Source: Syngnathus acus
Lineage: Eukaryota; Chordata; Actinopteri; Syngnathiformes; Syngnathidae
NCBI RefSeq assembly: GCF_901709675.1
Contig: NC_051104.1
Coordinates: 2,837,501-2,901,500, forward strand
Reading direction: 5' to 3'
Length of the DNA stretch: 64,000 nt
Shown: positions 48,801 through 59,600 of the stretch, one piece after another
How the letters are laid out: each line of letters starts with the position of its first letter
Numbering within the stretch: the first letter of the stretch is position 1
Notes under the pieces: generated by a model
Databases searched by the model: none
The model's input: only the letters and a program-made list of their open reading frames with translations
Told to the model about the DNA's origin: nothing
Program-made: the position numbers and the translations under genes

Positions 48801-49495
48801 TGCGGCGAGCGCCGCGCCGCTTTTGAGTCGAGCTTTGTTTCCTTGGAGGCCTTTTTTGGACGCGATGCGTCTTGGGCGATGTAATCCTTTCCGAGGCTCG
48901 TTCAAAGTCACGGTTGGCCTCGTCTCATTTGCTGCGTGGAGTCTATCCTGAGTCCGACCGTGCCGGCGGAATGCAAAGTAGTCGAGTCCATTCAGAGGCA
49001 CGCACAAAAGCGCTTTTCTCCCGTCGGCCTGACCTTGTCGCCGTCAAACGGATTAGGAGGCGATTCTCTCGGGACGCACCAAAACAACCGCCAAACAATC
49101 GGCATTACCGTCTTGGCCTCTTTCGCATTTGTCGTCTTTTTTCAACTCGATACAGAACATAAGCGAGCCACGTTCGGCGCTTGGACGCCAATTTCTGTTG
49201 CCAGCAGAGGGCGGTAGAGCTGTTTTCCTCCTCCCCAAAGAAGCCGTCATATTTGTCTTACCTTGCCGACATACTGCATGTCGTTGCCAGTGTACTCCTC
49301 CAGCAGGAAGAACTGATTCCACATCCATCCTCGCTTGGAGCGCCTGAGCGGGACCCCGTTGGCGTCCTGGCCCGTCAAGCCCGCCGACATCTTATGTCCC
49401 GCCGCCGTCCTTCGCGCCGGCCTCAGTCCCGCGACCGGCACTCCGCCCAGCTGGGCGGCTGCCCACAGCGTTATCAATATGCACAGCGTCTCCAT
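39116..49495 (-). CDS. cdh6: cdh6-like type II classical cadherin, complete CDS (11 coding exons, 794 aa)
   Basis: A calcium-dependent homophilic adhesion protein of the plasma membrane. The eleven exons splice in phase to 794 aa; human cadherin-6 has 790. Features in order: signal peptide (about 1-23), prodomain ending in furin site RRSKR at 51-55, mature start GWMWNQF with Trp57 and Trp59 (the two swap tryptophans that define type II cadherins), five cadherin repeats with calcium motifs DINDNEP (153-159), DVNDNPP (262-268), DVDEPP (378-383) and DVNDNAP (480-486), four cysteines in EC5 (497, 589, 591, 600), one membrane helix (about 611-636), juxtamembrane p120-catenin region and C-terminal beta-catenin region. 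Cdh6 is chosen over cdh9 and cdh10 by tail residues RNPEAIED and KKLADMYG and by convergent placement beside drosha, as in human 5p13. Residual doubt concerns the paralogue name only. Confidence 0.94.
40158..40409 (-). CDS. cdh6: cdh6 coding exon 10 (end of EC5 and most of membrane helix)
   Basis: Encodes residues 545-627 and one base of Met628. It contains [20 protein letters not shown], three EC5 cysteines in [15 protein letters not shown], and [18 protein letters not shown], the bulk of the membrane helix. The acceptor is gttttcag and the donor GTGAGT; the intron before it is 74 nt. Confidence 0.95.
40484..40601 (-). CDS. cdh6: cdh6 coding exon 9 (EC5)
   Basis: Encodes residues 505-543, [20 protein letters not shown] then [19 protein letters not shown], and one base of Asp544. 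NFS at 536 is a possible N-glycosylation site. The acceptor is ggttccag and the donor GTAGGC. Confidence 0.94.
40613..40840 (+). mobile_element. Degraded non-LTR retrotransposon fragment (reverse transcriptase core)
   Basis: On the plus strand one frame reads [13 protein letters not shown], the classic block of LINE reverse transcriptases. About 90 nt on, a shifted frame reads LYSNDAIYI, a decayed form of the LYADD catalytic block. Frameshifts and the lost Ala-Asp show it is dead. It fills most of the 340-nt cdh6 intron, antisense to the gene. Confidence 0.7.
40942..41057 (-). CDS. cdh6: cdh6 coding exon 8 (EC4-EC5)
   Basis: Finishes Asn466 and encodes 467-504: [20 protein letters not shown] then [19 protein letters not shown] placed the acceptor at tttggcag rather than the nearer tatcag, because only this choice keeps the frame and gives the same segment length as human cadherin-6. 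The donor is GTGGGT. Confidence 0.92.
41213..41349 (-). CDS. cdh6: cdh6 coding exon 7 (EC4)
   Basis: Encodes residues 421-465, including [38 protein letters not shown] and two possible N-glycosylation sites (NGS at 439, NIS at 457). The acceptor is tgcggcag and the donor GTGAGT. Confidence 0.95.
41350..42899. other. cdh6 intron, 1.55 kb
   Basis: Holds the repeat remnant at 41481, an A run near 41684 and a short TA run near 41981. Nothing else recognised. Confidence 0.65.
41481..41547. repeat. LINE/SINE-type 3' tail remnant, copy 2
   Basis: gaacctctgaactgtgagtt followed by aaacatgctaactac aligns with the 1385-1439 stretch in the same orientation. It lies in a cdh6 intron of 1550 nt. Confidence 0.4.
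42900..43153 (-). CDS. cdh6: cdh6 coding exon 6 (EC3-EC4)
   Basis: Encodes residues 336-419 and two bases of Arg420. It carries [34 protein letters not shown] and [20 protein letters not shown]. The acceptor is ttttcctag and the donor GTAGCC. Confidence 0.95.
43727..43914 (-). CDS. cdh6: cdh6 coding exon 5 (EC3)
   Basis: Encodes residues 274-335, including [31 protein letters not shown] and [11 protein letters not shown] possible N-glycosylation site NRT lies at 323. The acceptor is tctgtcag and the donor GTGAGC, phase 0. Confidence 0.95.
44281..44448 (-). CDS. cdh6: cdh6 coding exon 4 (EC2-EC3)
   Basis: Encodes residues 218-272, including [24 protein letters not shown] and DVNDNPPRF. The acceptor is tgtggtag and the donor GTGAGT. 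Confidence 0.95.
45374..45400. repeat. (TG)n microsatellite
   Basis: A slightly interrupted GT run in a cdh6 intron. Confidence 0.85.
45424..45727. repeat. AT-rich block bracketed by inverted telomere-like motifs
   Basis: On the left, cctaatcctaaccttaatcc then taaccct (to 45452). On the right, tagggttagggctagggtt (45708-45726). They are reverse complements in style, separated by some 250 bp of AT-rich low-complexity DNA. It lies in a cdh6 intron. Confidence 0.6.
45774..45819. repeat. (AT)23 microsatellite
   Basis: A pure 46-bp TA run at the edge of an AT-rich block (45480-45840), 57-102 nt downstream of the cdh6 exon 3 donor on the transcript strand. It can fold on itself in RNA. Confidence 0.95.
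45876..45995 (-). CDS. cdh6: cdh6 coding exon 3 (EC2)
   Basis: Encodes residues 178-216: [20 protein letters not shown] then [19 protein letters not shown], with the DADD calcium motif. The acceptor is cccgcag. The donor reads GTCTGT, the weakest in the gene, and is fixed by the split Gly217 codon G|GC. Confidence 0.93.
46607..46901 (-). CDS. cdh6: cdh6 coding exon 2 (EC1 and start of EC2)
   Basis: Encodes residues 79-176 and one base of Gly177. It holds LDRE (118-121) and DINDNEP (153-159), calcium ligands at the EC1-EC2 boundary. At 84-87 the sequence reads DRED where human cadherin-6 has DRGD, so the RGD tripeptide is absent. The acceptor is tctcag and the donor GTAAGG. Confidence 0.95.
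47951..47996. repeat. (GGAT)n microsatellite
   Basis: About eleven uninterrupted GATG units in the first coding-side intron of cdh6. Confidence 0.95.
48664..48722. repeat. Short minisatellite with CCCTAA motifs
   Basis: Three to four degenerate units of about 18 bp built on ttcaaaccctaac (then gttcgaaaccccaat). It lies in the cdh6 intron at 46902-49261. Confidence 0.6.
49262..49495 (-). CDS. cdh6: cdh6 first coding exon: signal peptide, prodomain, start of EC1
   Basis: Encodes residues 1-78. The ATG at 49495 sits in a strong Kozak context (gtcgccATGG). A hydrophobic signal ([15 protein letters not shown]) is followed by a short basic prodomain, the furin site RRSKR, and the start of EC1, [20 protein letters not shown]. 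The donor GTAAGA follows Lys78 in phase 0. Confidence 0.94.
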
Positions 49496-49620
49496 GGCGA
49501 CCAGGCCTTGGGTCCTCAGTCCTTCCTCCCTTAGCGCTTTGTCCCTGTTGGTCTTCGGGTCAGAGTGACGTGTCCGTCGTCATGCTTAATTGCAAGCAGG
49601 AAGTGAGCCCTCGCCCGCAC
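49496..49620 (-). other. cdh6: cdh6 5' UTR portion of first coding exon (putative)
   Basis: On the minus strand a candidate acceptor (pyrimidine-rich tract ending gattctag) lies at 49621-49630. That would place 125 nt of 5' UTR ahead of the ATG. Type II cadherin genes usually have an upstream non-coding exon, which would then lie further right or outside the window. Not proven. Confidence 0.4.
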
Positions 49621-49802
49621 CTAGAATCAGGAAGAGGAATTTCAGACAAAGCAGTCAAGCGTGTTGCGATCAATCAATAATAAAGAAGCCATTCACGCAG
49701 ATGTACAGTCTTTAAAGGGTCTGGCCTTGAATAAAATAAGATACTTCATTTGTTAGCCCTTGGAAATTTTTTTAATTCTGGGGTAAATTTGACCTTTTAA
49801 AG

Positions 49803-49997
49803 CACAGGTGTCAAACTCAAGGCCTGGGGGCCAGACACGGCCCGCCACATCATTTTATGTGGCCCGCCGTTTTGTCGCTTTTACTGTATATAATCTGATG
49901 TGCTTATACATTTATTTGGGTTGACAGTCATAATGGCCCTCCGAAAGAAGCTATGACTACAATGCGGCCCGCGAAAAAAACGAGTTTGACACCCCTG
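49803..49997. mobile_element. hAT-type MITE with perfect 8-bp target duplication
   Basis: A 195-bp element with 16-bp ends CACAGGTGTCAAACTC and GAGTTTGACACCCCTG (two mismatches as inverted repeats). It is flanked by identical TTTTAAAG at 49795-49802 and 49998-50005. The interior is rich in GGCCCGC-like blocks and non-coding. Its ends resemble those of the element at 38756, suggesting related families moved by similar transposases. Confidence 0.88.
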
Positions 49998-50923
49998 TTT
50001 TAAAGTGTTATTATTATCATTCATTCTAAAATATGAATCCATTTGTTGTGCTGAAAATACATGAGGAATAACTATCAGGATTGTGTTTATTGTCATCATT
50101 TTCAACAACATTGACGGACACTTGTGGGACTCGCCATGTATTCACGTATTGGCGCTTTGATGGACAGGCCTGCGGTGATAACAGCAGATTCGAAAACCCA
50201 CACGCGCTTGTACATGGATGCCTCCGCACTTGATCTGCGTTGAGTCTGGGAATCATCACATCATGGAGTGGCGGGCGCTTTTCGGGGGGCGGGGGGGCGG
50301 CTGGGGGGCTGTATCTGTGGTAAACATCTCACTTTGTTGTGCAGAATGACCACTGGAAGACACACGAGGGAGAGGCCACGTGGGCGGCCAAAGGAACTGG
50401 CGCAAGATGCAAGGAAGAGAAAGAAGTCGGCTGTGGAGAGGCCTTTTGTTCATTCTATTTCTCAGTTTAGAAGGGGGGGGGGTAGTGGCGGTGTGGTGTG
50501 GTGCATGCTGGGAAACGAGGAATTGAAATCTTCGGACACGAATGAAGTAGCCTGACCTGCAGCCCGAGACTCCGCAGGGAAGGCGGGAAATGGAGCAAGA
50601 AAAACAGGGCGAGGAGAGGTGGCGGCCCAGGAGGGGGCAGGCGTGATGATGTCATTGCAGCGCAAATTTTCCTTGTTTAAAAGTCACCACTTGTAGGAGC
50701 AGCAACAAAAAAAGAATAGCGGAATGTTTGTAAATAGGAAGCGCCGGGCTTCGTCCAGGTGCCACAAATTGAGCTGACGAACCAAAAATGATGACAACAC
50801 TTTGCTGCGTTTGGGGTTGTGTTGCCAGATATTTCCCCAAAGGTTGATGGGTTTTCTTTTTGAATTCCCTCAAAAGAAAAAAAACAAAACAGAAGAAACT
50901 GTGGACCACAAGCATAAATCAAG

Positions 50924-51340
50924 TGCCGTATTTTCCGGACTATAAGGCGCACCGGACTATAAGGCGCACCTTCAACGAATGGCCCATTTTAAAACTTTGT
51001 CCTTATATAAGGCGCACCGGACTATAAGGCGCACCATTAATACATCATGTCAGATTTTTAATCCAAATCAAATCATTCTCCATTTTATCTTTTTTATTCC
51101 CAACTTCAGACGCAACAAATTACTTTATAATCACAAAATAATAATCCATAGTCTTTTTGATTCATGATTCATAGTCTTCAGCGGGCCACTTATGATTGAT
51201 TTCATGACACAATGCTTCGGGCCGGTTTAAATTTAGGAATTTGGACCCTATATAAGGCGCACCGGACTATAAGGCGCACTGTCGGCTTTTGAGAAAATTT
51301 TAGGTTTTTAGGTGCACCTTATAGTCCGGAAAATACGGTA
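50924..51340. mobile_element. TA-flanked MITE, copy 2, upstream of cdh6
   Basis: A 417-bp element related to the one at 26593 but inverted. The ends are ccgtattttccggactataa and its complement ending ggaaaatacgg; the right flank is TA and the left is TG, probably a mutated TA. The left end carries the duplicated actataaggcgcacc unit. Relative to the transcription of cdh6 it has the same orientation that copy 1 has in drosha. Confidence 0.8.
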
Positions 51341-52459
51341 TATGCTGTAAAGAGCTGGACAGAGAAAAATTGTAAATGAAATGTTAGCCCAACGCCACAC
51401 CTAACCAGAGTCCCCCGAATATTTGAACGGCCATATTAGCGGTCAGACTCCCAACGTGAGCGTTGAAGGAAGTTTGTGACGGCAGATGAGCTCCTGAAGG
51501 GGACGCCGTCCTGTCAGAGCAGCGTCAGCAGTCCGACGGGGACGCGGGTCCATCCATTACTGTCTCCGCCAGGCCACCGTGCCCTCATTTCCCCTTATGA
51601 GGCAAATTGAAGCTTGCACTTTCTAGCATGTCCTCCCTCTCCTTTTACTCCCCCCCAACCGCCTTCTTTGCTTGCACAGGCCAAAGCTGATATGCATGAC
51701 GGCTCTGCTTGGCTCTGAAAGCCACTCGCTTTGCATGTGTCCTCTGCTGGGATCAGCGGCCACTGCGGGAAATAAAAAAAAATTTTAAAAAAAGGAAGGA
51801 GAGGAGCTCGGGGTCAGTGACGGAAGCAGGTGGAAGTGAGCTGGTCGTCTAATAATGCCCGTGGAGGGACTGACTCCGCTCGCTCTCCACTTTGGCTACT
51901 TGATGAATTACCATAATTGAATTGACACTGCACTGGGACACCAAAAGTGGAGGTGGACAAAAATCTTGGGTCACTCTCAAGCTAAAATGACCGGAAAGGA
52001 AATTCAAAGTAAGCGACAGGAACAAAAGCAATTCCGTCGCAATTTTCCTCCTGCACTCCCGCGCCGGACTTTATGAATTGACTTAATTGACGGCAGCTCG
52101 GAGCACATGGGACGGCGAGCTATTGATTAGCTGTAGGCTTGGACTGGCTGGAAAATACCAGCGCGTCCCCGGGGGTGGCTCACAAAGCTTTGGGTCGGCA
52201 ACGGCGCGTCCGCCTTTTTCCATGGATTTCTTCATAATGTCACCGGCGAGAAGCTAATGCCTGCGCCGCAGTCCCCGAGGAACCCTCGCCTCTTGACCAC
52301 ATTTGTCAAAGCCCGCAGGCCGTATTCCTGCCCCCATAATTCTCTCGACCGGGACCGGGAAGAAGTCAGCGAAAGCTTTATTTTGCCACGTCAAATAAAA
52401 AATAAAATAAAAATCTCACAGCCGGTGGCGAGGACAAAACGCCTGCCATGCTATATTTG

Positions 52460-52530
52460 TGCATTTGTATTGGGACACCTACAGGAAGTGTAGAAAATGT
52501 GGAGCAAAAAGTATTGGGACAAGCAGATAA
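52460..52530. repeat. Possible Tc1-like end fragments
   Basis: Two copies of tattgggaca, within gtattgggacacct and aaaaagtattgggacaag, lie about 40 nt apart. Similar text ends some teleost Tc1-like elements. Too short for a firm call. Confidence 0.3.
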
Positions 52531-53352
52531 CCTCTTCTGGCCGAATTTGACCGTGAGGCCGTCTAAAGATTGATTGTGTCAGCAATCAATTGAGCTGACA
52601 TCGCTATGACAACCAAGGATAAAGAGTTGCAGAATACGCTCTGCTTTTAATCAGAAGAAAAAAAAAGCTGTGTGAGAGAGCCTTTTTAACGCACCACTTC
52701 CCCTCTTTGGCTTTTACTTCCACTTGAATGCAAGAGCATCGGCTCGATCCTAAAGTGGCCTTTCAATGAATAGTGATCATTATTATCGTTGAAGTCTTTA
52801 ACGGTCTTGCGGGAAAGCAAAAGCGAGCATCAGCGCGTTCCCCTGACCTCCGTCACCATTTCGGAACGGCGTCACAGGTGTCGACTTCCCGCGCTCGTCA
52901 TAATGAAGGCGCCTAATAGAACATGACGGCGTCGTCATATTCTGGCTGTTTACACCGGGCGCCCTTTATTTTCTCGGCCCGGGCAGAAACAGCGACCTCA
53001 TCATGTGCCGCCTAATTGCGTAAAAAAATGAAAACGAAAAAAGCAAATTGCTCGAAATTGCGTGTCGCGGGCTGACGAGCAATAAGACCCTAGCCTTCAC
53101 GCTCGCTCGTAAGCAAGACGAATGTGTCTGCTGACAATTCGCACCCTGATGACGCTCAGCGACCCGCCTGCACATTTACAATCGCAACAATTAGCCATTA
53201 AAGGTGACGATCGGTTTTATCGAATGCGGTCGCCGCCGCCACCACGCAGACAAACGCGTTCATCAATACACGCCGTTAATGGGGCCGCTTTACATTGGGA
53301 AGCGTCTATCTGCCTCCCAGAACACCCCCCACCATTCCCCGGCCGGCCTTCC

Positions 53353-53667
53353 TGTCACGTCCCCACGTCACCTGACTTCCAGCCTAGCCCGACTCATGGA
53401 ATTGCCAGCACCTGCTACAGCTCGTTAGGTTCCCTATTTAACCTCTCTGTGTTCTGCCAGTAGTTGTCAGTTCGTCTGATTACCCTGCACGTGATACTGC
53501 TGCCTTTTTGTCCCCGGACCAAACTTTGTAGCCGACTACTTGCCTGACCTTCGACCACGCTCCAGATCGCCGCCTGCCCTGACTACTTGCTCGTTCTACA
53601 TCCCCGTTTTCCCTCTCACCATTAAAGGATCGTGCTGCACTTGGTTCCCTGTCTTTGTTGCCTGACA
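53353..53667. mobile_element. Solo LTR of an LTR retrotransposon
   Basis: A 315-bp segment starting TGTCACGTCC and ending TTGCCTGACA, so with TG...CA termini. It is flanked by CTTCC at both 53348-53352 and 53668-53672, a 5-bp target duplication. A TATA-like tccctatttaacc near 53429 and ATTAAA near 53622 fit a promoter and poly(A) signal. No internal region or second LTR adjoins it, so it is a solo LTR. The style resembles fish Ty3/gypsy LTRs, but the family is inferred. Confidence 0.75.
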
Positions 53668-53672
53668 CTTCC

Positions 53673-56600
53673 TCTGAATTTGTATTTCTCCTCTAACGAG
53701 CGACGTGAGCGACATGGCGAAGCACCCTATGGCGCCCGGCGAGCCGAGGCTACCTCGCCGCAGCCCCGGGGGTGCAATTAAAAGTGAGGCAGGAGAATGT
53801 CAGCCAGGTGGGCGAGCCAGCGCGATGGAGGTAAGAAAAGAGGGGAAGGAAGAGAGGTGTGTGTGTGTGTGGGGGGGCACAGTTCAACAGGGGGAGGGTC
53901 TTAAGACCTCCATACTGGATGGACCCTTTGGGTCAACTTTGACCCGTTTGTATACTTGTATCGAGCTCACATATAGGTTTGGGGGCGGGGCAGGAAAAAT
54001 ACTTCCAAAGCTGTTTTACAATCTGCAGAGAAGGATGCTAAAGCATGTAAGTTAGTTTGTCGCGCATCAGTCGTTAATTTATCACAACGACAAGACTCTC
54101 TCAGTTTCATCATCTGCGCTCCTCTTGCTATGCAAACAGAAATAACTCCCAGGGAACCTCATCAATAGGTATTGATCGATTGCAGCGCCGTCTAGACTCC
54201 CCGACGCTTTGGCGCAACAACGCCAACGCCGTTTTTTTAATGTGATGTATGAAGGCATCGTCGCATATCGATCACTTGCCATCCCGCCGGGCCGCCGACA
54301 AATGTTGACGATATCAAGCGGGAAAGTCGGACAACACGAATCAGGCTGCAAAAATGAAGATAAATGAAAGCAAAAGTCGGAGACATTGCAAGCATACTGA
54401 ATACACGGAGAAGAATTAACGCTGGCAAAATGGCCTCATTAAGACACCTTAGGAGGCTTTCGTCATGTTGAAAATGTAGATAAAACCTCAAATGGCCTTT
54501 TGTTGAACCTTCTCTTGCTGTGTTTTTATTTTTTTGGAAACAGCACAGACATCAATAATGGCTGACTGCTACTGTATTTGCCTCATGCGCTCATCCTGCC
54601 ACATGCCAGTTAGCGAGCCATGGGGGTGAATATGTTTGCAGCCGCCGACTCGCTCCTCTCTGACTCTGGCCGCCGCATAACAAATAAGTGGAATGAATCA
54701 CACAATCTGGGCCAAGTCCACCAGAGCCCCCAATTTTGCCTCCTTTTCTTTCCCTCCTCGCATCCGACGCAGTAGCCGAGTGGCCCACTTTGGAAGCCGC
54801 AGAGGCCTGCCCTAGTCACCCTTCATTTTATGCGGCGTTGGCTGCAGCTCGCCTCTTGTCTTCTTCCTTAGGTGGAAACGGTGCCGACTGATCAAGCCAC
54901 AAGAAGCACTCCCCCGCCCCCCCCTATAGATTTCGAATCTTGGCCTTCCTGTGTGGATGAAAACACAACAGTCTGAAAAACTTCAGTTCCTGTTCAAACT
55001 GTCATAGAGACACAGACGACATGGCCGCTGAATGAATAGAGGCCGTCTGTTTACATCAAAGGCGTTTTTATCTTCTGGAGTTCACCACCAGCTTGCACAT
55101 GACGGCCTGACAAAGGTGGGAGGTGTCCGGGGGGGGGGGTGTACTGGCTTCCTGCTTCCCCCGCTGTGGTCTTTGCGCTCACCAGCCAGTCCCGACGCCC
55201 GCTCGCTCGATGCAAATCAATAAACGAGACGTTTGAATGCAAAGGCGTCCATTTGGGGATCTGCATGCGACTCTTAAGGATGATTTGTTGCCATTCAGGA
55301 CAATTAAGATGACATCACGCCACGCTCAGGAAGGGGAGGGGCTTTGACCCCGCACAAAGTGGACTTCTGTTCTCACGTCAGTCGCCACGGTTACCGGGGT
55401 GGAGCCAAAGGCAAGGAGGCTTATGTATTCATGAGAGTGCACGTTAAGTGTAGCAGAGGGTCAATGGCGAGAAAACACAATTGTCGCACAACGCTAAATA
55501 ATACATGACGCTAAAACAAAGCCGCGGCCGGCTAAAATACGGCCGCAATAAAACCAGCGCACAGAGGAAAGAGTTCCCCCCTCGACGGAGAGTAACGACC
55601 TTTACGCCGCCGCCTCCATAAAACAAGGCGCTGACAGTCGGGAGCGCCTGTTTTTTGCGTTATTAACGACCTCACGTGGGGCCTTTTTACGCCTCTTAAA
55701 TTGGAGCAAATTTCTCCCAAACTGCGCGCCAGCAGCGAGGCGAGCAGGTGCTCGGGAAGTCGTTTGTCACCGGCCGGCCGGCCAGCCGACGACGCACGTG
55801 CCGCCCGCACAAACAGATTTTTTTTTTTTGCTCTTCCTCATATTTGCATCTGCTAGCCGTTTCCTCGTCATCATAGTAAACACCAGTTGACAATTGTGTC
55901 CCCCCCTTCCATAAAATGTCTGCCAGTCATAAGCACACAACCATAAATAACAATGACGGTGCTGTAGAAAGCAAACAAGATTTGCATACAAATGTTGACA
56001 TTAGCCAAAAGTTCCTCTCGTGGCCGTTTAGTTGGACGTGAGGCAAGCATTGTCATGTTTTGTACAAATTCTGCTATTGTGATTTGTTCTCGCTTCTGAT
56101 TGGCTGAGGCATGTGATTCTTTTAAAAACACACCCAAAGCAGAATGATCAACATCCGTCAGCATTTGCGCTTCTTCAACCTTGTGGTTGATTCACCTTTA
56201 TTTACCTCGTTTTATAGCCCCCCCGGGGGCGTCGCCCGCTGGACCAAATGAGGCCTGTGATGGGCTGTTTTGCTTTTATCGCCACCTCGCCGACCCCCAC
56301 GGGAGTGAACGGCTAATGAACAAAGAAGGCCGATTGATCGCCGTTTGCCTTTGATTCCCGAGCGGCGACGAGGCGCACGCTTGGCTTGGCTTCTCTGATG
56401 GCCGCGCTCGCCTTTTCTCCGGGATGCTGAATTGCCGATTGTTTGCAAAGAGGGAGCGACGAACCAAGGGAGTGTTCAGAGAGGCAGGAAGTGACCCTAT
56501 CGTGGGGGGGATCGTGAACCGGGGCGTCAGAGGGTAACAAGATCAAAGTGGACTGTGGGAACCAAAATGCTTACGTGGTCCGAGGGGTCGGAATTTGCCC

Positions 56601-59600
56601 TCAAATTTGAAGTGAAATATGAACTGGTGGAGTCCGGGCAATGACAGTGGCCTCTTTGTTACCGATACCGGTTCATTGCAGACAGACTATCTATTGACGT
56701 ACGCTCCAAAAAAGAGATTTCATTTAATTTTCTTTTGTATTTTTATTTTATTGTGTCATATACTGGCAAAATGTACACCACCCGACTTTTGGATGACCGA
56801 GTTGTAACCCATCAACGCTCCTTTCAACGTCGTCCACCTCCAGTGAAAGTTCAGCAAGGCTGCAAGCGAGCACCCGGGCGCGCTCGCAGGAAGTTCTCGT
56901 TCCGGGCCAAATGAAAGATTGAATTATTTGTCCTTATCGCGTGGCCGGCACATGGCGGCCCGGTTTCTATTTCCCATTTCACACCTGGAATGTTGCGAGA
57001 TAGCTCGTGTTCCTTTTGGACCCGATTGACAATCGGCAGTCAAAAGACGGAATTATCTATCGCAAGGCTACCGCCCACACGCCCCGCCCCCGCCCGGCTT
57101 CCTCCGCGCTGTTATTCGAGATAAACAATCAATAGTGCATTAATGCGTCCCGCTCTCCGAGCAATGTCACCGGCTCACTTTGAGCTGCTAATCTTGCTCA
57201 GCAACTGGAAAAATGATAGATTGGAATTTGACTGCCTTGGGGCCGTCATTCGCTCACGTTTGAGGTCAGCGCGTGTTTCCTTTGCTTCCTCTGGCGGCGT
57301 TAAAAGACGTACGCTCGCCTTCTTTACAGCAAAGGTGACCACGTTTATTGCAGAGCGAGGGAGTAGGGGGGGGTGAGGCGGGCGAGCAATCGATTTACAG
57401 CGAGGACTGGACGTTTTAAACATGATTCCCAGCCAGACATTTAAAAGCATTGCAGTGCTCTTGATTTGATGAGCGCTCCCCTTACGGAATTCTGATGACG
57501 TTCCTGTTCCTGCAGGAGGGAGGGCGAAGGAGGGGAGGGAAAGGTCGTTGGGCCGCGCTATGGTCCCGCTTCCTCTTTGCAACGTGACACATTTGCATCT
57601 GCATTCCCAAAGCTGCCATTGAGGGGAAGAAAAAGGGCGGCTTTTTGTTGGGAACCTCTGTGAGAAAAAAACAAAACAAAGGCGCACTTATGAAGAGGCC
57701 CCACTCGCCTTTGCTTCCCCCTCGACGCCAATCAAACACTCATTCGCTCCCCTTTCATTAGTGTACCCCTCCTCACGACCCCACAGCCAGACAAGAAGAA
57801 GACTCCGCCAAAGACCGAAGAAGACCTTCAATTCAAAAACCTGTTTATTTTGCAGCACTGACTCGCTCTGGTCATGTGAAACGTCTTTCGTTGTTTTAGG
57901 GAAGCGTCCTTGTCAAGTGCCAAGCTTCCAGTTTCGAGGAGAAAGAAAGAAAGGCAAGGAGTTGGCTAGAAAGTAATGTCGGGGCAGAAGGAGACCAAAG
58001 TGGAGCTCTTGTGTTGGATTCAAAAGAAAATCAGCTTCGGAAGATGTTAGCGTGGCACTTCCCAGCCGCAACCCGGCAAAGTTTAGAGAAAACAATCAAA
58101 AACTACAAACTAGAAGACATCTGGAAGATTCGACTTTAAATTAACCCCACCCCTAAGACTAACCTTAAACCTACCCTCGTGCTTGTTTGATGCTAATGTG
58201 AAAAAAAAATATCCCAGGAACAATATCCAAGATGGGGTCGCATTGTTTGATCCAGAAAGTCTTCTTGTTTTTCTTGCGTTGGCTGGCAAGCTCCCCGTAG
58301 AGGCGAGCTCTCGGCTTCCGATTGGTTGCACGGTTCAAAAAGTTCTCCGGACTTGCACAATGGGCGAGACGCAAGCTCAGCCACCCACACAAATAAAAGT
58401 GTACACGGCCCAAACGCGATACAGCGAGAACGTTGTGAAGAACGTGCTCATCAATGATGCAAGATGGCTGAGCAGATGTCAGCTTTTCCGTCAACACGGC
58501 TTGCGTCAGACGAGCCGGGTTGAAGCAGCGCCCTCGCGCTCATCTGCCGATTTACGAGGTTGCGGCAATTCATCTCGGACAAGTTCGCCGGGTAAATTAA
58601 GTCGCTTGTCCTGCTCGTGCTACCAGAAGTAAAAGCAGCGGCGTGTTTGCTATCCTCCCCCCCCCCCCTGTTGGAACAAACAATCCCCCAAAGCCTCTAA
58701 GGCAGCATGGTTGGTGGCGAGGAGGAAGTAGCTCGCACCCCCAGCCGCACGCATGTGTTGTTGACACCAATATGGTGGACGTCACTTGAGGTTAGAGTAA
58801 ATAACATGAAACCTTTTTTTATTTTGTTGGGAGAAAACAATTTGGGAATCCCTTCTGTGCACCACTTGACCTTAGCATCTTGGCTATTAGCAGCACTTTT
58901 TTTTTTTTTTTTTTTTTGTCAAGCACCACCTGCCGCTGTTAGCGTACCCTTTGACCTCTGCTGTGTCACCTAATCTCGCTCTCTCCGCCATCTCAGCCCG
59001 CTCAGACTCTCTTAAAAGCCACTTAGAGGCTCCCAGACCAGCAGATTGAATTAAAGCTTTGGTAAATCAAATTAGCGTTAGAGTGAGCGAAGCCTCGTAG
59101 GAGCGTCCCGTCTGGACGTCGCGTGTCATGGGGTGACATCATGGCCGCCTGTAACATTCTAATTGGTGGGCGGGGAGCCGCCCATTCACAGGCCTTGAAT
59201 GCTGAATCAATTGGATTTGTCCGAGTGGGGAGATTGGTTTTATGAATTTGCCATTTGGAGATGTAGCAACAGTTTTACAGCCCAAAGCAGATCAGGATTG
59301 AGAACGACAGCACTGTTTTACCACATTAATAAAATATATATAAATATATATGTACTTATAACCCTCAGAGCAGTGATGCTAATGAGATTCTAATTCTAAT
59401 TAATACAAATGGAATGTTTAATGCAATTTTTCCATTTCAAAGAAAGTCCAACGGCGGCGGCGTTGTTGCCCGAGCACACAGTGGGATTATCCTCTGGCAA
59501 ACAAGAACCCGAGTTTGCCTTCATCGCCTTGATTAGATCAAATTGGCTCCAAGCTCCTGACACTCGAGGGGGGCTTCGTAGCGGCGCCAAGGCTCCGCTG

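Larger units (their letters stand above)
46902..49261. other. cdh6 intron after the first coding exon, 2.4 kb
   Basis: Contains the GGAT microsatellite, the CCCTAA minisatellite and a GC-rich stretch near 48290-48620. No exon recognised. Confidence 0.65.

Noticed and set aside
57175-57687. 170-codon minus-strand open frame upstream of cdh6
   Set aside because: No recognisable motif or plausible splice context; treated as chance.
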